From Saprospiraceae bacterium (GTDB taxonomy: Bacteria > Bacteroidota > Bacteroidia > Chitinophagales > Saprospiraceae): 50,152 nucleotides of DNA. The stretch lies in NCBI GenBank assembly GCA_020437105.1, contig JAGQWR010000134.1, positions 1 to 50,152 of the forward strand. The letters run 5' to 3'. A program made the translations under genes and the position numbers. The notes beneath the pieces were generated by a model. The model worked only from the letters and a program-made list of their open reading frames with translations. It made no database searches and was not told the origin of the DNA. Positions 16,865-25,351 of the stretch are shown one piece after another (position 1 is the first letter of the stretch; every line of letters starts with the position of its first letter).

Positions 16865-18430
16865 TTAATGGTTTATAGTGACTTTTTTTATAAAAACAGA
16901 CTCTTTTCCCTCCATTTGAATAAAATAAAGTCCATTTTGAAGTGTCTGAATTTGAATTTTACTGTCAAATGGCCCCCAAGGCATACTTAAAACGAGTTTC
17001 CCGTCGATTGAATATATTTTAAGGCACTCATAGTTCTCTAAATTTCCTTCCACAAATAAAAAAGAAGCTGCCGGTTCCGGGTATATCTGAATGGCAGTTG
17101 CCGGTGTATCTTCAATAGGCACATAGCCACTTAAACAATTGTCTAAAAGATGATCTTTAACTGCTGTGAAAATGGCTTCCTCTACTGTGTAGTAGGCACT
17201 ATAATTTCCAAACTGATAATTATTATTGCCATAGTATCCGTTTGTCAGGAAGACGAGCCCAAAATTATTTTCCTTTTCAAAGTACCAATCGCTGATTAAG
17301 CCATAGGCTTCCCCCGGGTGTCCGATCATATTGAAGTTGTCAAAAAGAATATCACCCTGTGACTGGTTGGTGGTTCGGTGAAAACCAAGCCCCCATTGGT
17401 TAAACAAATTGTAATAATTATTTCCGTTACCACCTGTGTATGTCCAGGAGGGGTTGTGCAATAATTCTATGGTTTCAGGTTTCAGGATTTGTTGGCCGTT
17501 AAAACTTCCATCCTGTAAATGCAGTTGCATCAAGTAGGATAATTCGACAGCAGAAACCCTAAGGCCACCCTGTGGTGAAAAAATAAAACCGTTACTTCCG
17601 ATTTCATATTGTGATAAGTCTGCCAATACCGGAGGGACACCATTGTAATTATCCACTTGTGGATTTCCATTTCGATACAAAGTAGCCAGATCAGAAATAT
17701 TATCTATTAATTCCACATTAAAACTTCCTGTAATTCCGAGGGGATTTAATAAATTATGTTGTACAAAAAGGTCAAATCTTTCGCCACTTATTTTTTCAAT
17801 TAAGGTGGCAATTATTCCAAAATTAATATTAGAATAATTGAAGTAAATCCCCGGTTCCTGATTGCCCCACAAACCCGCGTCATAATAAGGACCGCCAGTT
17901 GTGATAAGCTGAGCTACAGTAGGTGGATTTGCATTATTGTAGGAGTCAGCCAGAAAATCAAAATACCCATCGCTGTCTCTTAGGCCGGATGTGTGATTTA
18001 ACAGCATGCGAAAGCTAATATCCGTACCGGGGAAACCCGGATGCACCAAAGGTGTGCCCAGGAAATCAGAGACCGGATCATCCAATTCAAAGGTGTTCTG
18101 GTCAAACAGGATCATTAGGGCAGTGGCCGTTACTGCCTTCGAAATTGATGCGATTCGGTATTTGGTGTTTGAACTTATATCCTGATAATTATTTAAGTTG
18201 GCTTTGCCATAATAAACGGCTTCCCGGATTTCATTATCACAATAAAAAAGAACAGATACCCCGACTAATTGATTTGATTGGGCAATTCCGGTGATTTCTG
18301 ATTCAAAATTTTGAGCTTGAAATATTGTCGGAAAAAGCATTGTGAAACATAGTAAACAATAGGAAGAGTAATCCAATAGAAATTGGTGGCGTTTTAATTT
18401 CCGGGTAATAAATAACTTGGTAGTGTTCAT
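16865..18430 (-). CDS. Serine beta-lactamase-fold hydrolase with T9SS sorting domain
   Basis: The 521-residue product has a long N-terminal signal region (about 1-41, ending FQAQN). A class C beta-lactamase/esterase-like domain follows with the SxxK motif Ser95-Ile-Ser-Lys98 (RIASISKAVTATAL), the second motif Tyr199-Ser-Asn201 (FNYSNINFG) and the third-motif equivalent HPGEAYG. Such enzymes include esterases and peptidases as well as beta-lactamases, so antibiotic resistance should not be assumed. The C-terminus (YPEPAASFLFVEG, IYSIDGKLVLS, LQNGLYFIQMEG) is a T9SS sorting domain, predicting export. The gene is single, with no operon partner. Confidence 0.9.
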   Translation of the reverse strand: MNTTKLFITRKLKRHQFLLDYSSYCLLCFTMLFPTIFQAQNFESEITGIAQSNQLVGVSVLFYCDNEIREAVYYGKANLNNYQDISSNTKYRIASISKAVTATALMILFDQNTFELDDPVSDFLGTPLVHPGFPGTDISFRMLLNHTSGLRDSDGYFDFLADSYNNANPPTVAQLITTGGPYYDAGLWGNQEPGIYFNYSNINFGIIATLIEKISGERFDLFVQHNLLNPLGITGSFNVELIDNISDLATLYRNGNPQVDNYNGVPPVLADLSQYEIGSNGFIFSPQGGLRVSAVELSYLMQLHLQDGSFNGQQILKPETIELLHNPSWTYTGGNGNNYYNLFNQWGLGFHRTTNQSQGDILFDNFNMIGHPGEAYGLISDWYFEKENNFGLVFLTNGYYGNNNYQFGNYSAYYTVEEAIFTAVKDHLLDNCLSGYVPIEDTPATAIQIYPEPAASFLFVEGNLENYECLKIYSIDGKLVLSMPWGPFDSKIQIQTLQNGLYFIQMEGKESVFIKKVTINH

Positions 18431-18669
18431 TGTTTAAATTGAAAATGGAAGTTTATAAGTTTCACTTTTCTAAAGGATAAATTATAAAGGAATAGAAACT
18501 AAGTTTGGTGCACTTTGGGAGGCAGGCATTGTCTCCTTGTCTGCCGGGCCCAAATTGGGAGACCTGAAAAAAACGTGATTGTTTCAGCCAACATGGTTAT
18601 ATTTAGGGTGTGATTTCCTGCGATAATCTGGCAGGAATGTAAAAGATGAAATTTTACCAAACAAAGATT

Positions 18670-19440
18670 ATGAAACGAATTTACTCTTTTTTGACTTTCT
18701 TATTAATGCTGACTGCAGCAAATGTGCAGGGGCAACTTTTTCTGGAGTTAGATGGCACCTATTTAGCACCCATCGCGCTTAATCAGGACAACTACGGCTT
18801 TTCTGAAATGGACTATGCCTATCGAAGCGGTTACCAGGGGGGACTGGGCATCGGTTACGGTTTCGGGCTCGTCCATCATGTGCAGGTCGGCATCTATTAT
18901 AGTGCGCAGGGAGTCGATTATGCGAATACCTTTAAAGAAGTATTGCATGAAAAAAGTGTCAAATTAGATTATTTACACATTCCGGTTCTTTACCGCCTGG
19001 TCAGTTCAGATGTATCATCCGGAAGAATAGGAACACGTTTTAGTTTGGCAGTAGGCCCTTATTTTGGCATTTTATTAAACTCCAATATCGATTGGGCGTT
19101 AGATGGTGATGCCGTAAGCATGGCTCAGTTTCATATGTCACAAAACAGAAACCCAAATATTGCTGAGATTAAGACGATGCTTGGGGCAGATGGTAATCCG
19201 GAGGATTATTCAACCCTTTTTGAGTCCTTAGATATTGGATTAACCGGAAGTCTGGGGGTACGGTCTTATTTTACAGAGGAGCTATTCTTAAATGCCGAGG
19301 TTATTGCCGGATTTGGTTTTCAGGACATAAATTCTGAACCTTGGCGTTATGATAACAGCCAGGGGGAGTATAAAAAGACCCAAAATCTTTTTGGCGGAAT
19401 TAGAATAGGCTTGGGCTACTTTTTTAGCGGGAAAGAATGA
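18670..19440 (+). CDS. Outer-membrane beta-barrel protein (PorT-like)
   Basis: The product begins MKRIYSFLTFLLMLTAANVQGQ, a signal peptide ending at the AxG-Q site; an ATG eight codons earlier (18646) is also possible. The remainder has alternating aromatic/glycine strands typical of small outer-membrane barrels (for example GGLGIGYGFGLVHHVQVGIYY, split by turns, VKLDYLHIPVLYRLV, FSLAVGPYFGIL, GVRSYFTEELFLNAEV, GGIRIGLGYFFSGKE). The DYLHIP pattern matches PorT-type families. The role is unknown. It lies 36 bases upstream of the rlpA gene on the same strand, so the two may be co-transcribed. Confidence 0.8.
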   Translation: MKRIYSFLTFLLMLTAANVQGQLFLELDGTYLAPIALNQDNYGFSEMDYAYRSGYQGGLGIGYGFGLVHHVQVGIYYSAQGVDYANTFKEVLHEKSVKLDYLHIPVLYRLVSSDVSSGRIGTRFSLAVGPYFGILLNSNIDWALDGDAVSMAQFHMSQNRNPNIAEIKTMLGADGNPEDYSTLFESLDIGLTGSLGVRSYFTEELFLNAEVIAGFGFQDINSEPWRYDNSQGEYKKTQNLFGGIRIGLGYFFSGKE

Positions 19441-19476
19441 TTTTCGGCTGAATTGGGGCTCTTAAAATAACATACT

Positions 19477-20187
19477 ATGAATCGTGTAATCATAATTAAC
19501 TTGTTTTTGCTGCTAAGTGTAACGCTTTTTAGCCAATCTTATACCGAGCAGGGATACGCAGTATTTTATGCCGATTACTTTGAAGGCAGGCCCACCGCAA
19601 GCGGAGAGATTTTTTCAAACCAGTTTTTTACCTGTGCTCATGCCCAGCATCCTTTCGGAACAGTCCTGAAAGTGACTCGTACTGATACAGGAAAAAGTGT
19701 GACGGTTCGGGTGAATGACCGGGGCGGATTTGGGAAGGACATTATTGTTGATTTAACCAAAGCGGCTGCCGCTCAACTGGATTTTATTTCTGCCGGGAAG
19801 GCCCCGGTTGTCGTTGAAGTTGTTGGTTATTCTGCCGAACCTCCCGCTGGCCAAACGGCTAAGGGCGGTGCAAAGTCAGGCATCCCGGAGGAATACAATT
19901 TTAGCGGTGGATCTTCTTCCGGAACTGTTACTTATTTGCCCGCTGCACAAAAGGGTATCTTTTTACAATTGGCTTCCTACACCATAAAATCGAATGCAGA
20001 AGGACAATACCTTTCCTGGAAACAAAAGGGCATTGCGTACTTGTATCTTCAGGTTACCGGAAGTGGCGATCAGAAAAAATACATTATTTTGATGGGGCCT
20101 TTTTCAACCCGGCCAACTGCCGAAGAGCAACTGAAAAATCTGAAAGCGAAATACTTTATGGATGGATTTATTCGCGAACTTCAGTAA
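19477..20187 (+). CDS. rlpA: RlpA-like septal-ring protein with SPOR domain
   Basis: This 236-residue secreted protein starts with a signal peptide (about 1-20, LFSQ). A double-psi beta-barrel RlpA domain follows: GYAVFYADYFEGRPTASGE, HPFGTVLKVTRTDTGKS and VNDRGGFGKDIIVDLTKAAA, with the family Asp in NDRG. A linker leads to a C-terminal SPOR-like domain (GIFLQLASYTIKSNAEGQ; YIILMGPFSTRPTAEEQLK). RlpA proteins are lytic transglycosylases acting on denuded peptidoglycan at the septum, to which SPOR domains localise. Activity in Bacteroidota homologues is inferred. Confidence 0.9.
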   Translation: MNRVIIINLFLLLSVTLFSQSYTEQGYAVFYADYFEGRPTASGEIFSNQFFTCAHAQHPFGTVLKVTRTDTGKSVTVRVNDRGGFGKDIIVDLTKAAAAQLDFISAGKAPVVVEVVGYSAEPPAGQTAKGGAKSGIPEEYNFSGGSSSGTVTYLPAAQKGIFLQLASYTIKSNAEGQYLSWKQKGIAYLYLQVTGSGDQKKYIILMGPFSTRPTAEEQLKNLKAKYFMDGFIRELQ

Positions 20188-20395
20188 TATACCCAAACCA
20201 CGTTGATTTGGTTTCAGGACCATCCTATAATTGTACTAAATGTTAAATATTTCTGAACATTCTGCCAGAGATGAGACCTTTAGTATGTAGCACCGTCATA
20301 ATGCCGAAATTGAATTGAATCGGATTTGACGTTGTGACTCCATCCAACTAAAACCAATCCATTAAATTTCTTAGTTCATTAAACGTATAATCACA

Positions 20396-20947
20396 ATGAG
20401 AACCTGGATCCTTTTGATTGCTGTAAGCATGGGCATGATTGCCTGTAATTCCGAAACGCCTTCAAATGAAGTTGTTTCACTTCCTGTGCCTCCAAATAAT
20501 GTAGTAGCCGCACCTGCTTCATTACAAGGCGTATTCAACCCAACGGGTGGTGTAGTGCGCGGCGTTGACTTTACTATGGATCGGTCTGCTTTGAAAGCAA
20601 CAGAAACTGGTGAAGAAGTAGAAAGCAATGATACGAGTGTGATGTATTCTTTTGACCTGAATGATTATGAATTTGTAGATGTAATTTACTCTTATTCAGG
20701 AGACAATTTGAATCAGATTGAACTGGATATTTATGCGGCTGATGCAAATGCAGCTTCAACCTATTACATGGACATGGTAAATTACTTTAATGCAAAATAC
20801 CTGAACCGCGAAAGCTTGTGGGACGGAGCTGCAAATGGCGTTTTGTTTACCTCTTTTGTTCAGAAAGTCGAAGATCCGGAAAACCCGGGTGTAATTGTTT
20901 TTTATGAGCGCATGAGCGAAGCCAGCGCCGCAGTATATGGTGAATAA
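20396..20947 (+). CDS. Hypothetical lipoprotein, 183 aa
   Basis: The N-terminus MRTWILLIAVSMGMIAC carries a lipobox (MIAC, Cys17), so the mature protein is probably lipid-anchored. Beyond it lies a Pro/Ser/Val-rich stretch and then an acidic globular part with a repeated theme (DVIYSYSGDNLNQIELDIYAAD; YYMDMVNYFNAKYLNRE). I do not recognise a family. It lies 49 bases upstream of the Arg/Glu repeat protein on the same strand, so the pair probably forms one unit. Confidence 0.7.
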   Translation: MRTWILLIAVSMGMIACNSETPSNEVVSLPVPPNNVVAAPASLQGVFNPTGGVVRGVDFTMDRSALKATETGEEVESNDTSVMYSFDLNDYEFVDVIYSYSGDNLNQIELDIYAADANAASTYYMDMVNYFNAKYLNRESLWDGAANGVLFTSFVQKVEDPENPGVIVFYERMSEASAAVYGE

Positions 20948-20996
20948 TTTCGGTGAAAACCGAAGATATTAATAACAAATTCAAAAAGTTAAAGAC

Positions 20997-21584
20997 ATGA
21001 AATTCAAATTCATTTTTCCAATGATGTTGGTATTTGGTCTTGTTTCTCTGGCAACTGTTGCAGAAGCTCAGGCTGAAGGAGAAGCAACAGAGCAAGCAGA
21101 TCAACCCCGTACTCAACCAGCTAAAGAAGCTCGTCGGGAAGGCCTGAAAGACGATAAAGAACGCGCTAAGGGCGATAAAGAACGGGCAGAGCAAACAGCT
21201 AAAGCAGAGCGTACCCGCGAACTAAACGAGGAGCGCACAGGTGAGGCTAAAGAGGGGCGTACCAAAGAAGCTCCAAATGGCGAGCGTACAGGTGATCCAA
21301 AAGAAGGACGCACCAAAGAAGCACCAAACGGCGAGCGCAACATGGATGCTCCAAGTGGTGAGCGCACCAAAGAAGCGCCAAACGGCGAGCGCACAGGTGA
21401 GGCCAAAGAAGGTCGTACCAAAGAAGCCCAAAGTGGTGAGCGCAGCGGAGAAGCTAAAGAAGGCCGCAGTGATGAGGCACCAGGTGCTCGTACCAAAGAA
21501 GAGGCCAAAGGCGATCGCAGCGGAGAAGCTCCTGGTCGGAAAGACAAAGAGAAATCTAAAGAGCGCAAAGAAGGCAACCGCTAA
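20997..21584 (+). CDS. Secreted charged repeat protein (Arg/Glu/Lys-rich)
   Basis: The 195-residue product has a signal peptide (MKFKFIFPMMLVFGLVSLAT, cleaved near VAEAQA). The mature part is almost entirely charged and low-complexity. From about residue 78 a 17-residue theme, GERTGEAKEGRTKEAPN, repeats with variation, including shorter 9-residue units (GERTKEAPN). It is probably disordered and strongly mixed-charge, with no enzymatic motif. No family is recognised. A strong terminator follows at 21603. It is possibly coupled with the upstream lipoprotein as an envelope pair (inference). Confidence 0.75.
   Translation: MKFKFIFPMMLVFGLVSLATVAEAQAEGEATEQADQPRTQPAKEARREGLKDDKERAKGDKERAEQTAKAERTRELNEERTGEAKEGRTKEAPNGERTGDPKEGRTKEAPNGERNMDAPSGERTKEAPNGERTGEAKEGRTKEAQSGERSGEAKEGRSDEAPGARTKEEAKGDRSGEAPGRKDKEKSKERKEGNR
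21228..21530 (+). repeat. Tandem repeats encoding GER/GRT units
   Basis: Imperfect 51-base units and 27-base part-units encode GERTGEAKEGRTKEAPN variants. Because the repeats are nearly in phase, alternative frames in this stretch are also open without being genes. Confidence 0.75.
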
Positions 21585-21602
21585 TATTGCCAAATTTAAG
21601 GC

Positions 21603-21645
21603 AAGACGGCCATCATCCTAACCGGGTGGTGGCCGTCTTTTTTTT
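21603..21645 (+). terminator. Rho-independent terminator after the repeat protein
   Basis: A ten-base perfect stem, AAGACGGCCA (21603-21612) with TGGCCGTCTT (21630-21639), is followed by a run of T. It ends the 20396-21584 unit and isolates the suf promoter. Confidence 0.9.
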
Positions 21646-21683
21646 GCAGATTTTGAATCTTTTTTGAACCTTGTTTATACTTT

Positions 21684-21715
21684 TTTGTATTACATATTCA
21701 AAGTGTGTACTTTTG
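21684..21715 (+). promoter_or_regulatory. Promoter of the suf operon
   Basis: TTTG (21684-21687) and TACTTTTG (21708-21715) are exact matches to the Bacteroidota sigma consensus -33 TTTG and -7 TAnnTTTG, with 20 bases between. Transcription should begin near 21722, about 20 bases before the sufB start. Confidence 0.8.
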
Positions 21716-21741
21716 ACCCATTCTAAATAGAAAAAATCTGC

Positions 21742-23187
21742 ATGAGCAATTCAATGCAAACGCTGGAAAACCATACCAGCAGTGAGTATAAATACGGTTT
21801 TACCTCAAATATCGATACAGAGTCTTTCGCGAAAGGGTTAAGTGAAGAGGTAGTTCGGGCAATTTCTGCAAAAAAGGAAGAACCCGAATGGCTTACAGAA
21901 TGGCGATTAAGTGCTTACCGCCGCTGGTTGGAAATGACAGAACCACACTGGCCAAACGTAAAATATCCGGCGATTGACTACCAGGATATTATTTACTTTG
22001 CCGCACCTAAGAAAAAACCACAATACGAAAGTCTGGACGAGGTGGATCCGGAGTTACTCCGCACCTTTAATCGCCTGGGCATACCACTTGGCGAACAAAA
22101 AATTCTGGCAGGAGTAGCAGTTGACGCAGTGATCGATAGTGTATCTGTTAAAACAACTTTTACCAAACAACTTTCAGAACTCGGTATTATTTTCTGCTCC
22201 TTTAGTGAGGCAGTAAAGGAACACCCGGATCTCGTTCGGGAATATTTGGGCTCAGTTGTACCACCAGCTGATAATTATTTTGCTGCACTCAATTCCGCTG
22301 TCTTTAGTGATGGTTCCTTTGTTTATATCCCGAAAGGTGTACGTTGCCCGATGGAATTATCCACTTATTTTCGGATTAATGCCGCTAATACAGGCCAATT
22401 CGAACGGACACTGATCATTGCCGATGAAGGGAGCTTCGTGAGTTACCTGGAAGGGTGTACCGCTCCCATGCGTGACGAAAATCAATTGCATGCCGCTGTA
22501 GTTGAATTGATATCCAAAGAAAAAGCCACTATAAAATATTCAACGGTGCAAAACTGGTACCCGGGGAATAAAGAAGGCAAAGGAGGGATTTACAATTTTG
22601 TAACCAAACGTGGTCTCTGCGATGGAGATTATTCGAAAATTTCCTGGGCACAGGTTGAAACCGGTTCGGCCATTACCTGGAAATACCCATCCTGTATTTT
22701 GAAAGGGGATCACTCTGTCGGAGAATTTTACAGCGTGGCTGTGACAAATAACTTCCAACAAGCTGATACAGGTACAAAAATGATCCACCTCGGAAATAAT
22801 ACACGCTCTGTGATTATTTCCAAAGGTATTTCCGCCGGACAAAGCCAGAATTCTTACAGAGGCCAGGTTAAAGTAGCACGGAAAGCCCAGAATGCGCATA
22901 ACTTCTCCCAGTGTGATTCGCTCCTGATGGGGGATAAATGCGGTGCACATACTTTTCCGTATCTCGAAGTTGAAAACCCAACTGCACGTGTCGAACACGA
23001 AGCTACAACCTCCAAGATCGGAGAAGACCAGCTGTTTTACCTGCAGCAGCGTGGACTGCGAGAAGATGATGCCATTAACATGATTGTCAATGGATATTGC
23101 AAAGAAGTCTTCAATGAACTCCCAATGGAGTTTGCTGTAGAGGCACAAAAATTATTGGAAATCAGCCTTGAAGGAAGCGTTGGTTAA
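21742..23187 (+). CDS. sufB: Fe-S cluster assembly scaffold SufB
   Basis: The 481-residue product is a full-length SufB, the scaffold subunit of the SufBC2D complex on which Fe-S clusters are built. It shows the family landmarks [31 protein letters not shown] and the C-terminal block [40 protein letters not shown]. An in-frame ATG four codons later is also possible. It is the first gene of the suf operon, 20 bases after the predicted transcript start and followed by sufC at 36 bases. Confidence 0.97.
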   Translation: MSNSMQTLENHTSSEYKYGFTSNIDTESFAKGLSEEVVRAISAKKEEPEWLTEWRLSAYRRWLEMTEPHWPNVKYPAIDYQDIIYFAAPKKKPQYESLDEVDPELLRTFNRLGIPLGEQKILAGVAVDAVIDSVSVKTTFTKQLSELGIIFCSFSEAVKEHPDLVREYLGSVVPPADNYFAALNSAVFSDGSFVYIPKGVRCPMELSTYFRINAANTGQFERTLIIADEGSFVSYLEGCTAPMRDENQLHAAVVELISKEKATIKYSTVQNWYPGNKEGKGGIYNFVTKRGLCDGDYSKISWAQVETGSAITWKYPSCILKGDHSVGEFYSVAVTNNFQQADTGTKMIHLGNNTRSVIISKGISAGQSQNSYRGQVKVARKAQNAHNFSQCDSLLMGDKCGAHTFPYLEVENPTARVEHEATTSKIGEDQLFYLQQRGLREDDAINMIVNGYCKEVFNELPMEFAVEAQKLLEISLEGSVG

Positions 23188-23223
23188 TCCAGTTTATCCG
23201 GAATTCTAATTATCAATATAATC

Positions 23224-23970
23224 ATGCTCGAAATAAAAGATCTGCACGTATCCATTGAAGATAAAGAAATCCTACGGGGCATAAATCTTCAGGTAAATCC
23301 GGGAGAAGTGCACGCTATTATGGGGCCAAATGGCTCTGGAAAAAGCACCCTCGCCAGTGTATTGGCCGGGAGAGAAGAATATGAAGTTACAAGCGGTAGT
23401 ATTCTGTATAATGGCCAGGACCTCCTGGAGATGGATGTGGACAAGCGGGCGCACGCCGGATTGTTTTTAGCGTTTCAATATCCGGTGGAAATTCCTGGTG
23501 TTAGTACCGCTACCTTCCTGAAGAGCTCCGTAAACGCAGTTCGTAAAGGACGCGGATTGGAAGAACTCAAGCCGGTTGATATGCTTAAGCTCCTTCGCCA
23601 AAAGGCAGCAGAACTGGAAATCGATCCAAAGTTCCTCCAGCGTTCCCTCAATGAAGGATTTTCAGGAGGCGAAAAGAAGCGTAATGAAATGCTTCAAATG
23701 TCCCTCCTTGAGCCAAGTCTCGGTATTTTGGATGAGACTGACAGCGGACTGGATATCGATGCGCTCAAGATTGTGGCCGATGCAGTCAACAAACTAAGAA
23801 GCCCTGAACGAAGCTTCATCGTTGTCACGCACTACCAACGGTTGCTGGATTATATCGTTCCCGATTTTGTACACGTTTTGAGCCAGGGCCGGATTGTGCG
23901 CTCTGGCGATAAAAGCCTCGCCTTTGAATTGGAAGAAAGGGGCTATGATTGGGTACGCGAAAAAGCGTAA
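23224..23970 (+). CDS. sufC: Fe-S cluster assembly ATPase SufC
   Basis: This 248-residue ABC-type ATPase is the energy-coupling subunit of SufBC2D. Walker A is GPNGSGKST near residues 34-42, the Q-loop is AFQYP, the signature is SGGEKKRNE, and Walker B is LGILDETDSGLDID, followed by the H-loop VVTHYQR. The ILDETDSGLD sequence is a SufC hallmark distinguishing it from transport ATPases. It is the second gene of the operon. Confidence 0.97.
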   Translation: MLEIKDLHVSIEDKEILRGINLQVNPGEVHAIMGPNGSGKSTLASVLAGREEYEVTSGSILYNGQDLLEMDVDKRAHAGLFLAFQYPVEIPGVSTATFLKSSVNAVRKGRGLEELKPVDMLKLLRQKAAELEIDPKFLQRSLNEGFSGGEKKRNEMLQMSLLEPSLGILDETDSGLDIDALKIVADAVNKLRSPERSFIVVTHYQRLLDYIVPDFVHVLSQGRIVRSGDKSLAFELEERGYDWVREKA

Positions 23971-24011
23971 AACCTGGTTCCTTGAACATTCTGTGAAAGA
24001 AAGAAAAGAAA

Positions 24012-25337
24012 ATGGCAGAAACGCTGCAAAGAAATAATACGGATCAATTGACACGCTTTTCCACTTTGTTTGCCCAAACCGAACAAAGCCTGAACGGCCA
24101 TTCAACGGATGCCACCCGGTCTATTCGATCTCGGTCCATGGAAGTCCTCGAAAAAACGGACTTCCCGAATCGACGTTCAGAAGATTGGAAATATACCAGT
24201 GTCGCTCCCTTGCTTGCTCCTGAATGGGTGCTCCCATCAGGAAGTCAAACAGCTCCGCGCGCCCAGGCACCGGGTACAGGTATTACTATCCATTTTCAAA
24301 ATGGCATACTCGACCGTGCCAACTCGGATTTGGATACGCTGCCGGAAGGTCTTTTAATCTGTTCGATTGAGGAAGCGCTGGAAATGGAAACCGAACGGGA
24401 TCGGGTTATCAAGTTTTTAGAACAGGAAATTGTTACGCCTGAAAATGCATTTATCCCGCTCAATGGGGCATTTGCCAGACAGGGAATTTACCTGCGATTA
24501 AAAAAAGGTGTTCGACTTTCGTCGGATATTCATTTCGTACATTCTAATGAATCTACCGGTGCCCCCTTGCTTATTAGTCCGCAGTTGGTGGGTATTATCG
24601 AAAGTAATGCTGAAATGCGGATAACGGAAACCTTCCAGGGTTTTGGAGGTACCTATCTGACAAATATCCTAAACAGGTTTGAAGTCGGTGCGAATAGTCA
24701 TTTCGAACACTACAAATTTCAGCTGGAAAGCCCGGCTGCTTTTCAGGTCAATAATACCAAGGCCTACATCCATCGGGATAGTACGTTTTCAAATTATAAC
24801 CTGGAACTGGGAGGCGCATTGGTGCGAAATAATGTGGTAACCATTATGCTGGATTCCGGGATTACCTCCAATTTATATGGAGCCTTTCTGGGGATTGATC
24901 GGCAGCATCTCGATACCCAAACATTCATTGATCATGCGTTTCCGCATTGCCAAAGCAACGAATTATATAAAGGCATATTGACAGACCGGGCCCACGGGGT
25001 ATTTAACGGAAAAGTGATTGTTCGGCAGGATGCCCAGAAAACAAATGCTTATCAGCAAAACAGTAATCTGGTGCTTTCGCCAACTGCTGTTATGGATACC
25101 AAGCCCCAACTGGAGATTTTTGCGGATGATGTACGTTGCAGCCACGGTGCAACCATCGGTCAGTTAGACGAAAATTCGGTCTTTTACCTGAAAAGTCGGG
25201 GTATCCCGGATGCGGAAGCCCGGCGCTTACTCCAGCTTGCCTTTTTACAGGAAGTCCTGGATAATATTGAGGTAGAATACCTGCATGAATATGCATCTGA
25301 CCTGTTGATTGCCAAATTTGAAAAAGCCAGCGCATAA
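24012..25337 (+). CDS. sufD: Fe-S cluster assembly protein SufD
   Basis: The 441-residue product is the SufB paralogue that completes SufBC2D and helps acquire iron. It carries the SufD-type N-terminal helical region (FPNRRSEDWKYTS around residues 51-64), then the right-handed beta-helix core (IYLRLKKGVRLSSDIHFVHS, FEHYKFQLESPAAFQ) and the SufBD C-terminal motif VRCSHGATIGQLDENSVFYL with SRGIPDAEARRLL. It follows sufC by 41 bases and is followed by sufS at 14 bases. Confidence 0.96.
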   Translation: MAETLQRNNTDQLTRFSTLFAQTEQSLNGHSTDATRSIRSRSMEVLEKTDFPNRRSEDWKYTSVAPLLAPEWVLPSGSQTAPRAQAPGTGITIHFQNGILDRANSDLDTLPEGLLICSIEEALEMETERDRVIKFLEQEIVTPENAFIPLNGAFARQGIYLRLKKGVRLSSDIHFVHSNESTGAPLLISPQLVGIIESNAEMRITETFQGFGGTYLTNILNRFEVGANSHFEHYKFQLESPAAFQVNNTKAYIHRDSTFSNYNLELGGALVRNNVVTIMLDSGITSNLYGAFLGIDRQHLDTQTFIDHAFPHCQSNELYKGILTDRAHGVFNGKVIVRQDAQKTNAYQQNSNLVLSPTAVMDTKPQLEIFADDVRCSHGATIGQLDENSVFYLKSRGIPDAEARRLLQLAFLQEVLDNIEVEYLHEYASDLLIAKFEKASA

Positions 25338-25351
25338 TAAATTACAAGCGA

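Noticed and set aside
16865..18430. Beta-lactamase conferring drug resistance
   Set aside because: The SxxK/YxN motifs are shared with esterases and peptidases, and the T9SS domain points to an exported hydrolase of unknown substrate.
21113..21577. Minus-strand open frame across the Arg/Glu repeat gene
   Set aside because: It is a repeat-derived shadow (ASLVRSPFGAS-type repeats); the plus strand has the signal peptide and terminator.
21241..21621. Second plus-strand frame in the repeat gene
   Set aside because: It has no signal peptide, runs into the terminator, and arises from the in-phase repeats.
22540..23148. Minus-strand open frame opposite sufB
   Set aside because: It is antisense to a highly conserved gene and has no recognisable domain.
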